NCBI GenBank assembly: GCA_046348365.1
Contig: JAXMEL010000001.1
Span: forward strand, 1,240,001 to 1,304,000
Direction of reading: 5' to 3'
DNA: 64,000 nucleotides
DNA from: JAEUPI01 sp046348365
GTDB taxonomy: Bacteria; Pseudomonadota; Gammaproteobacteria; Burkholderiales; Burkholderiaceae_C
A program made the position numbers and the translations under genes. The notes below the pieces were generated by a model that saw only the letters and a list, made by a program, of their open reading frames with translations, had not been told where the DNA came from and did not search any database. Shown in pieces: positions 38,453-46,715 of the stretch; positions within the stretch are counted from its first letter, which is position 1, and each line of letters opens with the position of its first letter.

Positions 38453-38548
38453 CCCTCTCCCGCTGGCGGGAGAGGGCCAGGGTGAGGGTGGCGTTCGGCG
38501 CTCCGCCTTGACCCTCACCCCAACCCTCTCCCGCAAGCGGGAGAGGGA
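38453..38548. repeat. Inverted pair of REP-like palindromes
   Basis: CCCTCTCCCGCTGGCGGGAG (from 38453) followed by AGGGCCAGGGTGAGGG is mirrored by ACCCTCACCCCAACCCTCTC (from 38511) and CCGCAAGCGGGAGAGGG, with about 22 bases between. Each half is itself a hairpin. This is the widespread CCCTCTCCC-type intergenic repeat. It lies between the receptor and permease genes and could form one large stem that protects the receptor mRNA or lowers permease expression. Confidence 0.8.
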
Positions 38549-38561
38549 GCGGAGCAGTTCA

Positions 38562-39464
38562 ATGCTCGAACGCCTGCAGAACAGCCGCAACGCCCTGGGA
38601 GCCTTGTTCATGCTCCCGGCGGCGCTGCTGCTGCTGCTGTTTCTCACCTACCCGCTGGGCCTGGGCACCTGGCTCGGCTTCACCGACGCCAAGGTCGGCC
38701 GCCCCGGCGAGTGGATCGGGCTGGAGAACTACGCCTTCCTGTGGAGCGACAGCGTCACGCGGCTGGCGCTGTTCAACACGCTCTTCTACACCGTCGTGGC
38801 CAGCGTGGCGAAGTTCGGGCTCGGCCTGTACCTGGCGATCCTGCTCAACAAGAACATCCGCATCAAGAGCTTCTTTCGCGCGGTCATCCTGCTGCCCTAC
38901 ATCGTGCCCACCGCGCTGTCGGCGATCGCCTTCTGGTGGATCTACGACTCGCAGTTCTCGGTCATCAGCTGGGTGCTCGTGAAGCTCGGGCTGATCGACA
39001 CGTACATCGACTTCCTCGGCGTGCCGTGGAACGCGCGTGCCTCGGTGATCGCGGCCAACGTGTGGCGCGGCGTGCCGTTCGTGGCGATCACGCTGCTGGC
39101 CGGGCTGCAGACGATCTCGCCGTCGTACTACGAGGCCTCGGCGATCGACGGCGCCAGCCGCTGGCAGCAGTTCCGCCACGTCACGCTGCCGCTGCTCACC
39201 CCCATCATCGCGGTGGTGATGACGTTCTCGGTGCTGTTCACCTTCACCGACTTCCAGCTGATCTACGTGATCACGCGCGGCGGCCCGCTCAACGCCACGC
39301 ACCTGATGGCCACGCTGAGCTTCCAGCGCGCGATCTCTGGCGGCGCACTCGGCGAGGGCGCGGCGATCTCGATCGCGATGGTGCCGTTCCTGCTCGCGGC
39401 AATCCTGTTCAGCTACTACGGGCTGCAGCGCCGCGCGTGGCAACAGGGAGGTTCGGAGAAGTGA
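38562..39464 (+). CDS. ABC importer permease 1 (MalF-like)
   Basis: A 300-residue inner-membrane permease with about six transmembrane helices (first ALGALFMLPAALLLLLFLTYPLGLG). The EAA loop that contacts the ATPase is YEASAIDGASRWQQFRHVTLP. The ATG start follows the REP pair and a GGAGC element. Its stop overlaps the GTG of the second permease. It forms the channel with that partner for the solute bound by the Tat-exported receptor. Confidence 0.94.
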   Translation: MLERLQNSRNALGALFMLPAALLLLLFLTYPLGLGTWLGFTDAKVGRPGEWIGLENYAFLWSDSVTRLALFNTLFYTVVASVAKFGLGLYLAILLNKNIRIKSFFRAVILLPYIVPTALSAIAFWWIYDSQFSVISWVLVKLGLIDTYIDFLGVPWNARASVIAANVWRGVPFVAITLLAGLQTISPSYYEASAIDGASRWQQFRHVTLPLLTPIIAVVMTFSVLFTFTDFQLIYVITRGGPLNATHLMATLSFQRAISGGALGEGAAISIAMVPFLLAAILFSYYGLQRRAWQQGGSEK

Positions 39465-40339
39465 GCACCTCCGCGGCCACCGACACCATCGTCGGCATGG
39501 ACTTCCTGGAATCGCGCACGCGCAAGCTGTTCACGATCTACCTGCCGCTCGCTGCCTTCCTGTTCGTGCTGCTGTTCCCGTTCTACTGGATGGCGATCAC
39601 CACCTTCAAGCCGAACGAGGAGCTGCTGTCGCGCGAGGGCAATCCGTTCTGGGTCATCCACCCGACGCTGGCGCACATCAAGAAGCTGCTGTTCGACACC
39701 GCCTATCCCGAGTGGCTGTGGAACACGGTGGTGGTGTCGGTCGTCGCCACCTTCGCGTCGCTGGCGGCGTCGGTGATGGCCGCCTATGCGATCGAGCGGC
39801 TGCGTTTTTCGGGCGCCAAGCAGGTGGGGCTGTCGATCTTCCTCGCCTACCTGGTGCCGCCGTCGATCCTGTTCATTCCGCTGGCGGCCATCGTCTATCA
39901 GCTCGGCCTGTTCGACACGCGCTGGGCGCTGATCCTCACCTACCCGACCTTCCTGATCCCGTTCTGCACCTGGCTGCTGATGGGCTACTTCCGCTCGATT
40001 CCGTTCGAGCTGGAGGAATGCGCGCTGATCGACGGCGCCACGCGCTGGCAGATCCTGACCAAGATCGTGCTGCCGCTGGCGGTGCCGGGGCTCATCAGTG
40101 CCGGCATCTTCGCCTTCACGCTGTCGTGGAACGAGTTCATCTATGCGCTGACCTTCGTGTCGTCGTCCGAGGTCAAGACGGTGCCGGTGGGCGTGGTCAC
40201 CGAGCTGGTCGAAGGCGACGTGTACCACTGGGGCTCGCTGATGGCCGGCGCGCTGCTCGGCTCGCTGCCGGTGGCGTTCATCTACTCGTTCTTCGTCGAG
40301 TACTACGTGTCGGGCATGACCGGTTCGGTCAAGGAATGA
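39461..40339 (+). CDS. ABC importer permease 2 (MalG-like)
   Basis: A 292-residue permease, start GTG 39461 overlapping the previous stop (GTGA), with GGAGAA directly upstream; an ATG at 39497 (MDFLESR) is an alternative. About six membrane helices begin at IYLPLAAFLFVLLFPFYWMAI. The EAA loop is LEECALIDGATRWQILTKIVLP. It is the partner of permease 1. Confidence 0.94.
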   Translation: MSTSAATDTIVGMDFLESRTRKLFTIYLPLAAFLFVLLFPFYWMAITTFKPNEELLSREGNPFWVIHPTLAHIKKLLFDTAYPEWLWNTVVVSVVATFASLAASVMAAYAIERLRFSGAKQVGLSIFLAYLVPPSILFIPLAAIVYQLGLFDTRWALILTYPTFLIPFCTWLLMGYFRSIPFELEECALIDGATRWQILTKIVLPLAVPGLISAGIFAFTLSWNEFIYALTFVSSSEVKTVPVGVVTELVEGDVYHWGSLMAGALLGSLPVAFIYSFFVEYYVSGMTGSVKE

Positions 40340-40340
40340 C

Positions 40341-41246
40341 GTGCCCATGAAGATCGGCTTCGTCGGCCTCGGCGCGATGGGCGCGCCGATGGCGCGCCAG
40401 CTGGTGCGCTCCGGCCACGCCGTGCGCGGCTTCGACGTGCGGCACGACGCGTTGCGCGATCTCGTGCAGGCCGGCGGCCAGGCCGCGGCCAGTGCCGCCG
40501 ACGCCGCGCACGATGCCGAGCTGCTGTGGTTGATGGTGGTGTCGGGCGACCAGGCCGAGCAGGTGTTGTTCGACGGCGGCGACGGCGGCGCCGCGGCCGC
40601 GCTGCCGCGCGGCGCCATCGTCGTCGCCGCCTGCACGCAGGCGCCGGCGCAGGCGATGCGCACCGCCGAGCGGCTGGCGGCGATGGGCCTGGCGATGCTC
40701 GACGCGCCGGTGTCGGGCGGCGTCAAGGCCGCGGCCGCCGGCACGCTGACGATCATGGCCTCGGGCGAGGCTGCGGTGTTCGACCGCGCGCGGCCGGTGC
40801 TGCAGGCGCTGGGCAAGAACGTGTTCGACGTCGGCCGCCGCGTGGGCCTCGGCTCGACCGCCAAGATGGTCAACCAGCTGCTGTGCGGCGTGCACATCGC
40901 CGCCGCCGCCGAGGCGCTGCACGTGGCCGAGCGCGCCGGCGTGCCGCTGCAGACGATGATCGACATCATCGCGCAGTCGGCCGGCAGCAGCTGGATGTTC
41001 GGCGACCGCGCGCCGCGCATGCTGCGCGACGCGCCGCCGGTGGCGAGCGCGGTGGACATCTTCGTCAAGGATCTCGGCATCGTGCTCGACCAGGGCAAGC
41101 GCATGCGCCAGGGCCTGCCGCTGGCGTCGGCGGCGATGCAGATGTTCCTCGCCGCGTCGGGCCTCGGCCACGGCGCGGCCGACGACAGCCAGGTGATCCG
41201 CGCCTACCGCGCGCTCAACGGCGCTGCGCCAGCCGTCGACGACTGA
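40341..41246 (+). CDS. ltnD: L-threonate dehydrogenase-like beta-hydroxyacid dehydrogenase
   Basis: A 301-residue NAD(P)-dependent dehydrogenase of the 3-hydroxyisobutyrate family. It has IGFVGLGAMGAPMARQLVRSG (Rossmann), DAPVSGGVKAAAAGTLTIMASG (substrate loop) and the catalytic lysine in GSTAKMVNQLLCGVH. Location at the end of the importer operon, opposite the otn genes, points to LtnD, which oxidises L-threonate to 2-oxo-tetronate, the same intermediate that DenD makes from D-erythronate. The start is GTG 40341 (AAGGA five bases upstream) or ATG 40347. Its 3' end overlaps the convergent permease gene by 43 bases. Confidence 0.85.
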   Translation: MPMKIGFVGLGAMGAPMARQLVRSGHAVRGFDVRHDALRDLVQAGGQAAASAADAAHDAELLWLMVVSGDQAEQVLFDGGDGGAAAALPRGAIVVAACTQAPAQAMRTAERLAAMGLAMLDAPVSGGVKAAAAGTLTIMASGEAAVFDRARPVLQALGKNVFDVGRRVGLGSTAKMVNQLLCGVHIAAAAEALHVAERAGVPLQTMIDIIAQSAGSSWMFGDRAPRMLRDAPPVASAVDIFVKDLGIVLDQGKRMRQGLPLASAAMQMFLAASGLGHGAADDSQVIRAYRALNGAAPAVDD

Positions 41247-42004
41247 CGCCGCAGCGCGACGAGCGCCAGCGCGCACGCCGCCATCGCCAGCACGATCACC
41301 GCGCCCGACGGCAGATCGGCCAGCGCCGACAGCGCGAGGCCGATCACGTAGCCGGCCGCGCCGACCGCGTAGGCGACGGCCGTGCGTCGCTGCGTGGTGC
41401 CGCTCGCGCGCGTGGCGAGCGCCGGCACGATCAGGCTCGAGAACACCAGGTACACGCCGACCAGCTGCACCGACGCCGTGACGGCGATCGCGAACACGGC
41501 GTAGAAGCCGAAGCGGCCGAGCCGGCGCGCGATGCCGAGCCCCATCGCCGCCAGCAGCAGCACGGTCACCACGGCGAGCGCGGCGAGCTGCGACGCGTTG
41601 ACCCACAGGATCTGGCCGACCAGCAGCTCCTTCAACTGCTCGCCGCCGTGCGGGTGATGGGCCAGCAGCACGATGCCGGCGCAGGCCGACAGCACGAACA
41701 GCACGCCGATCAGCGCCTCCTGCTGCTGCGCGGCGCGGCGTTCGGTCCAGGTGAGCAGCAACGCACCGGCGAGTGCCGCGCTCACCGCGGCGGCCTGCAC
41801 CGCGATGCCGCCCTGCGGCAGCCCGAGCGCATCGGCGGCGATGACGCCGAGCCCGGCGATCTGCGCGATCGCCAGGTCGATGAAGACGATGCCGCGCGCC
41901 AGCACCTGCATGCCCAGCGGCACGTGCGTGGCCAGCACCAGCAGGCCGGCGAGCAGCGCGGGGCCGATGATCGTCAGATCCAGCGCGCCAACCTCGAGAC
42001 TCAT
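41204..42004 (-). CDS. Zinc/manganese-type ABC permease (ZnuB/MntB family)
   Basis: A 266-residue inner-membrane protein of the ABC-3 family with about seven to eight hydrophobic helices. Early landmarks are LATHVPLGMQVLARGIVFIDLAIAQIAGLG, and later SACAGIVLLAHHPHGGEQLKELLVGQILW, which has a His-rich loop. The start ATG 42004 overlaps the receptor stop (ATGA). No ATPase gene adjoins it; the gene ends inside the convergent ltnD. Confidence 0.9.
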   Translation of the reverse strand: MSLEVGALDLTIIGPALLAGLLVLATHVPLGMQVLARGIVFIDLAIAQIAGLGVIAADALGLPQGGIAVQAAAVSAALAGALLLTWTERRAAQQQEALIGVLFVLSACAGIVLLAHHPHGGEQLKELLVGQILWVNASQLAALAVVTVLLLAAMGLGIARRLGRFGFYAVFAIAVTASVQLVGVYLVFSSLIVPALATRASGTTQRRTAVAYAVGAAGYVIGLALSALADLPSGAVIVLAMAACALALVALRRQSSTAGAAPLSAR

Positions 42005-42951
42005 CGCGCCGCTCCGCCGGCGGCCTGCAGCAGCCGCGCCAGCGTGTCGTCGAACAGCGCGAACAGATCCTTCGCGGCCGGCGTGCCGCCGACGGTGAAC
42101 GGCAGCGTGACCACCGGAATCTGCGCCTGCGCATTGAGCCACTGCGACGGCCGCGCGTCCTGGTAGGCGGCATGCACGACCATGCGCGCGGGCGTGCCCT
42201 TCAGCGTCGCGAGCACGGTCTGCAGGTGCGCCACCGTCGGCTCGACGCCGGGCTTGGGCTCGAGCACCGCCACTTCCTTCAGGCCCAGCCAGTCGTAGAG
42301 GTACACGAAGGCCTTGTGCTGCGACACCACGCTCTGGCCCTTCAGCGGCGCGGCCTGCGCCTCCCAGCGCGCGATCGCCTGGCGCCAGCGTGTGGTGAAG
42401 TCGGCGAGCCGGCCGGCGTAGTGCGCCGCGTTGGCGGCATCGATCTGCTGCAGCCGCTGGCCGAGCGCGGTGGCCACCGTGGCGATCAGCCGCGGGTCGG
42501 TCTGGATGTGCGGGTTGCCGGCGGCGTGCACGTCACCCTGCGCGCGGTCGAGCTGCGCCGGCCGCTCGGCGAGGCGCACCTGCTCGGCCGCCGCGAAGTG
42601 GCCGCTCTGCCCCGGCTGCACCTTGGCGTTGCCCGACTGCTGCAGCAGCAGCGGCAGCCAGCCGATTTCCAGCTCGGCGCCGGTGCACACCACGAGGTCG
42701 GCACTGCGCGCGCGCGCGATCAGGCTCGGCCGCACCTGGATCTGATGCGGATCCTGCAGCGCGGTGGTGGCCGACACCACGTCGACCTTGTCGCCGCCCA
42801 GCTCCTGCGCGAGCGCCGCCCATTCGGGTTCGCAGGCCAGCACGCGCAGCGCGGCCAGCGCCGGCGTCGCGGTCACGGCCGCAAGCGCGCAGGCCAGCGT
42901 GAAGACGGTTCGCCGCGCGAGGCGGCGCATCGAATGACGACGAGGGTGCAT
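42001..42951 (-). CDS. Zinc/manganese-type ABC solute-binding protein (ZnuA-like)
   Basis: A 316-residue periplasmic metal receptor with a signal peptide (TVFTLACALAAVTATPALA). Cluster A-I type metal ligands are in DPHQIQVRPSL, GNPHIQTDPRL and VVSQHKAFVYLYDWLGL, with E/D near the C-terminus. The His-rich loop of many zinc receptors is absent, so zinc versus manganese is open. It is coupled to the permease gene and preceded by a beta-barrel gene. Confidence 0.88.
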   Translation of the reverse strand: MHPRRHSMRRLARRTVFTLACALAAVTATPALAALRVLACEPEWAALAQELGGDKVDVVSATTALQDPHQIQVRPSLIARARSADLVVCTGAELEIGWLPLLLQQSGNAKVQPGQSGHFAAAEQVRLAERPAQLDRAQGDVHAAGNPHIQTDPRLIATVATALGQRLQQIDAANAAHYAGRLADFTTRWRQAIARWEAQAAPLKGQSVVSQHKAFVYLYDWLGLKEVAVLEPKPGVEPTVAHLQTVLATLKGTPARMVVHAAYQDARPSQWLNAQAQIPVVTLPFTVGGTPAAKDLFALFDDTLARLLQAAGGAAR

Positions 42952-42977
42952 TGCGTGTCTCCTGCGATCGAAGGCGT

Positions 42978-44201
42978 TCAATAGCCATGGGCGCCATGCG
43001 CGCCCAGGCTCATCTGGTACTGCAGCGAAAGCTGGTTGTCGACCCGCCCGTCGCCGCGCGAGCGGTCGCGCGCGAGCTGTGCGCGAATGCGCGAGAACTC
43101 GCTCGGACTCCAATCAACCATCAGGCTGTGCTTGCTCGGGTGGGCGGCAGGCGTCGACAACGCGGCCGCGTTGAGGCCGTAGTCGGGCGTGCCGGCGTCG
43201 AGGCGCTCGGTGCGCAGGCCGACGCGCCAACGCGGCATGAACTGGTAGACGCCCTGCACGTACCAGCCCGATTGCACGGCGCGGTAGCGATCGGCGCTGT
43301 CGACGCCGGCAACGTCGTACGCCAGCCGGCCGTCGCGCGTGCCACGCAGCACCTCGCCTTGCAGCTTCAACGACGTGCGCGTTGCATTGCCCTGCGGCGC
43401 CCACTTCCATACGCCTTCGGCGATCCACACCCGGCTGCGGCCGCTGAAGGCGTTGGTCACCGCGCGGCCGGCCGCGTCGGTGGCGGCGAGCCGCTGGCCG
43501 TCGGCGCGCGTGCCGAGCAGCGACACGCCGGCACGCCAGTCGTGGCTGTCGCCCACGTCACCGCCGGTGCGCAGCGACAGCGCGTGCAGGCTCGCGCCGT
43601 TGCCCGTGATGTCGCCGCCCGGAAACCCGGTGGCGCGGCCGAGTTCGGCGCCGACCTCGAGGTAGCGATCGAGCGGCGCGATCCACGTCAGCTGCACGCC
43701 ATCGTTGCCGAGCTGCGTGCCGAGCAGCGCCTGGTAGGCCAGCGGGTTGTCGACGAAGTCCCACGCATGCGCATGCTGCGGGTTCAGGTAGCCGATGTTG
43801 GCGAACGTGCGGCCGGCCTTCGCCGACACGCCGTTGCCGAGCGCCGTGGTCTGCACGAACGCCTCCTCGACCGACCCGGTGTTGTCGCCGCGCAGCGCGA
43901 ACGTGGCCGCGCCGCGCCACCACGGGTCGATGCTGGCCGCGACGCCGAGTTCGGATTCGCCGAGGCTGAAGCCGCGCGGCCCGGCGCCGACCTCGGCATC
44001 GGCCGGCAGCGCGAAGCCGGCAATCGTGGCGCCGGCCGGATCGCGCGACGTGCGCGTGTAGCGCCCCGACAGGATCAGCGAGATCGCCGGGTTGAATGCA
44101 TTGGCATTGGCATTGCCGCTGCCCTGCGCTGCGCCGGTCTGGGCGCCGCACGGCAGCGTCACGGCGAGCAGCGCGCCCGCCACGCAACGGAATCTGTTCA
44201 T
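42978..44201 (-). CDS. Outer-membrane beta-barrel protein of the metal-uptake group
   Basis: A 407-residue porin-like protein, start ATG 44201 (MNRFRCVAGALLAVTLPCGAQ, signal peptide). The body is made of alternating short amphipathic strands (ISLILSGRYTRTSRD, FSLGESELGVAASIDPWWRGAATFALRG) and ends in a barrel-like strand region (NQLSLQYQMSLGAHGAHGY). The C-terminal HGAHGY has two histidines. It precedes the metal receptor by 26 bases, so it probably lets metal or a metal chelate cross the outer membrane; the ligand is not known. Confidence 0.78.
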   Translation of the reverse strand: MNRFRCVAGALLAVTLPCGAQTGAAQGSGNANANAFNPAISLILSGRYTRTSRDPAGATIAGFALPADAEVGAGPRGFSLGESELGVAASIDPWWRGAATFALRGDNTGSVEEAFVQTTALGNGVSAKAGRTFANIGYLNPQHAHAWDFVDNPLAYQALLGTQLGNDGVQLTWIAPLDRYLEVGAELGRATGFPGGDITGNGASLHALSLRTGGDVGDSHDWRAGVSLLGTRADGQRLAATDAAGRAVTNAFSGRSRVWIAEGVWKWAPQGNATRTSLKLQGEVLRGTRDGRLAYDVAGVDSADRYRAVQSGWYVQGVYQFMPRWRVGLRTERLDAGTPDYGLNAAALSTPAAHPSKHSLMVDWSPSEFSRIRAQLARDRSRGDGRVDNQLSLQYQMSLGAHGAHGY

Positions 44202-44328
44202 CGATGTCGAACCCTCGCTCGGGTTTGATGGAGCCGGCGCCCGCGATGCGCTGCGCATCGCGGCCAAGCCGTGCACGTGCCGCGACCGCGCCGTGGTCAG
44301 GCGCGCGACAGCGGCGGGTCAGCGAGGC

Positions 44329-44679
44329 TCAGCGCGGCGGTGCGCGGCTGCGGTAGACCGGTGCGCGATGCCGCGCGCCGACGCCGGTGTCGGCGACGCG
44401 CCCGTGCACCGCCGGTGCGGCGAGCGCGCCCCAAGCCGGCGCCGCTGCGGCCAGCGCCCCGGCCGCGACGGCGGCGGCGCCGAGGCACAGATCGCACGCC
44501 GGGGCCGACAGCCCAGCGTCGTCGCGCTCGCCGGCGACGGCCACGCTGGCGTGGTGCGACAGCAGGTGCCACTGCGCCGCCAGCTGCCCGAGCGGCAGCG
44601 CCAGCAGCAGCCACGCCAGCCACGCATGCCGGCGTGCGCGCGCGACCGTGGAGCCGAAGGCGGCAAATGGCGTGACCAT
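44329..44679 (-). CDS. Small membrane-associated His/Cys protein, DUF2946-like
   Basis: A 116-residue hypothetical protein, start ATG 44679. One N-terminal hydrophobic segment (LAWLLLALPLGQLAAQ) is followed by WHLLSHHASVAVAG and a CDLC motif, and then a second Ala-rich hydrophobic stretch. The His and Cys residues could bind metal. Proteins of this size and pattern (DUF2946) often accompany metal-uptake operons. It is first in the group and 127 bases ahead of the barrel gene on the same strand. Confidence 0.6.
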   Translation of the reverse strand: MVTPFAAFGSTVARARRHAWLAWLLLALPLGQLAAQWHLLSHHASVAVAGERDDAGLSAPACDLCLGAAAVAAGALAAAAPAWGALAAPAVHGRVADTGVGARHRAPVYRSRAPPR

Positions 44680-44824
44680 GGGGCCGCGATGTTAGCGGCA
44701 TCGCTGCGATCGTGCCGCGGCGCGCCGGCCCGATCGGCGGCAGGCCGCCCCCCGGCCGGGGTGCGGGTTTTCAGGGGCGGGCCGCACGCCGCGCCGGCGC
44801 GAAGGCGTTATCCTGCGCCAATGC

Positions 44825-44837
44825 TTAGGTCGGCTAA
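44825..44837. promoter_or_regulatory. Candidate MarR operator TTAG-N5-CTAA
   Basis: A perfect short inverted repeat that ends three bases before the MarR-family start codon, where binding would block transcription or translation of the efflux operon. The type of site fits MarR-family autoregulation. Confidence 0.5.
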
Positions 44838-44840
44838 CTA

Positions 44841-45335
44841 ATGGCTCCCCCCGATGCCCTGGTCCTCGAGCGGGCGCGCGCCGCCAGCGCCGCCGCCGAC
44901 ACCGACCCCGCCCGCTGCGCCGATGCCGTGCTCGACACCGTGCCGGCGCTGATGGATGCGCTGCGCATGGCGATGCGCCGCCATGTCGGCGACCAGCTGT
45001 CGGTGCCGCAGTTCCGCTGCCTCAACTTCGTGGCCCACAACCCGGGTTGCACCATCGGCGCGGTGGCCGCGTTTCTCGGCGTGACGATGCCCACCGCCTC
45101 GGCGATGGTCGACCGCCTGGTGCGCGCCGGCGCCGTGCGCGCCGGCACCACCGCGTCGGACCGCCGCCGCTCGCTGCTGCAGCTCACGCCGGCGGGCCGC
45201 ACGCAGCTGCGCAAGATCCGCCAGGGTGCCCACGACGAGTTGCGCCGCGCGATCGCAGCACTGCCGCGGCATGAACTGCAGCGCCTTCGCGACGGCCTCG
45301 ACGTGCTGCGCGCGGCCTTTCTCCTCGGCAACTGA
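44841..45335 (+). CDS. MarR-family transcriptional regulator
   Basis: A 164-residue repressor-type regulator. The winged-helix DNA-binding core is CTIGAVAAFLGVTMPTASAMVDRLVRAGAVRAGTTASDRRRSLLQLTPAGR (about residues 71-121) with helical dimerisation ends. It is the first gene before an RND efflux adaptor and pump, so it probably represses them until a drug or phenolic ligand binds. The ATG has no clear ribosome site and follows the operator-like palindrome closely; translation may be leaderless. Confidence 0.9.
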   Translation: MAPPDALVLERARAASAAADTDPARCADAVLDTVPALMDALRMAMRRHVGDQLSVPQFRCLNFVAHNPGCTIGAVAAFLGVTMPTASAMVDRLVRAGAVRAGTTASDRRRSLLQLTPAGRTQLRKIRQGAHDELRRAIAALPRHELQRLRDGLDVLRAAFLLGN

Positions 45336-45386
45336 CGCTGCCGCATGCGCCCTACTCTGTCCGCACCCTCAGCCCCTCCCGACACC

Positions 45387-46715
45387 ATGCCCCGGTTGCC
45401 CTCGCCCAGCCGCCTGCTCCTGGCGCTCACCCCGATCGTCTGCGCCGCGCTCGTCGCTGCCTGCAACCGTGCCGATGCGCCGGGCGCGGCCCTGCCCGCC
45501 GCGGCGCCACCGGCAGGCGATGCGCCGGCCGCCATGCCGGCCGCGGGGGACCCGCCCGTGGCTGCCGCATCCGCCGCCTCGGGGCCGGGCAATGCGCCGG
45601 TGCCGGTGACGACCGTGCGCGCGCAAAAGCGCGACCTGCCGGTGCAGCTGCTGGCCAATGGCGCGGTGTCGCCGCTGGCCAGCGTCGACGTGCGCGCGCA
45701 GGTCACCAGCGTGGTCACCCGCGTGCACATCAAGGAAGGCCAGTTCGTCAAGGCGGGCAAGCCCCTCTTTACGCTCGATGCGCGCGCCGACGAGGCCAAC
45801 GTGGCGCGCGCGCGCGCGCAGCTCGCGAAAGACGAGGTCGCGCTGGCCGACGCGCAGCGCCAGCTGGCGCGCAGCCGCGAGCTGGTGGCGCAGAACTTCG
45901 TGTCGCAGACCGCGGTGGATACCGCGCAGACGCTGGTCGATTCGCAGGCCGCGGTGGTCACCGCCGACCGCGCCGCGGTGGAGGCGGCGCGCGTGACGCT
46001 GTCGTACAGCCGCATCGCGGCGCCCAGCGGCGGGCGCATCGGCGCGGTCAACGTCTTCCCGGGCAGCTCGGTGCAGGCCAACAACACGGTGCTGGTCACC
46101 ATCACGCAGCTCGACCCGATCGCTGTGGCCTTCGCGCTGCCGCAGCGCCACCTGGCCGATGCGCTGGCCGCGCTGCGCGACGGCGGCGCCACGGTGGAAG
46201 CCGCGCTGCCCGAGGCCGGCGGCCGCCTGCAGGGCCGGCTGCAGTTCGTCGACAACGCCGTCGACGCCGGCTCGGGCACGGTGAAGGTCAAGGCGGTGTT
46301 CGACAACCGCGAGCGCAAGCTGTGGCCCGGCGCCTTCGTCGACGTGGCGATGACGGTGCGCACGCTCGGCGATGCGGTGGTGGTGCCGCAGGCGGCGATC
46401 ATCCAGGGCGCGCGCGGCCCGATCGTCTACGCGGTGGAAGACGGCAAGGCCGTGCTGCGGCCGATCACGATCGTGCAGGCGCAGGGCGACGATGCCGCGG
46501 TCAGCGGCGTCAAGCCCGGCGAGCGCATCGTGCTCGACGGCCGGCAGAACCTGCGGCCCGGCTCGCCGGTGCTCGAGCGCGATCGCGCGCGCGAAGGCGC
46601 AGGCCGCGCCGCCAGCGCCGCACGCGCGGGCAGCGCAGCGGGCAATGCGGGCGGCGCGGGCAATGCGGCGAACGCGGCCAGCGCAGCGCTCAAGGACAGG
46701 AGCATGCAGCCATGA
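45387..46715 (+). CDS. RND efflux periplasmic adaptor (membrane fusion) lipoprotein
   Basis: A 442-residue adaptor that links the inner-membrane pump with an outer-membrane channel. The start at ATG 45387 gives a lipoprotein signal ending in a lipobox (LVAAC); ATG 45345 would only lengthen it. A Pro/Ala-rich linker leads to the lipoyl-like and coiled-coil part (VDVRAQVTSVVTRVHIKEGQFVKAGKPLFTLD), a beta-barrel and a C-terminal Ala/Gly/Arg-rich tail from about residue 410. The stop overlaps the pump start (ATGA). Confidence 0.92.
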   Translation: MPRLPSPSRLLLALTPIVCAALVAACNRADAPGAALPAAAPPAGDAPAAMPAAGDPPVAAASAASGPGNAPVPVTTVRAQKRDLPVQLLANGAVSPLASVDVRAQVTSVVTRVHIKEGQFVKAGKPLFTLDARADEANVARARAQLAKDEVALADAQRQLARSRELVAQNFVSQTAVDTAQTLVDSQAAVVTADRAAVEAARVTLSYSRIAAPSGGRIGAVNVFPGSSVQANNTVLVTITQLDPIAVAFALPQRHLADALAALRDGGATVEAALPEAGGRLQGRLQFVDNAVDAGSGTVKVKAVFDNRERKLWPGAFVDVAMTVRTLGDAVVVPQAAIIQGARGPIVYAVEDGKAVLRPITIVQAQGDDAAVSGVKPGERIVLDGRQNLRPGSPVLERDRAREGAGRAASAARAGSAAGNAGGAGNAANAASAALKDRSMQP

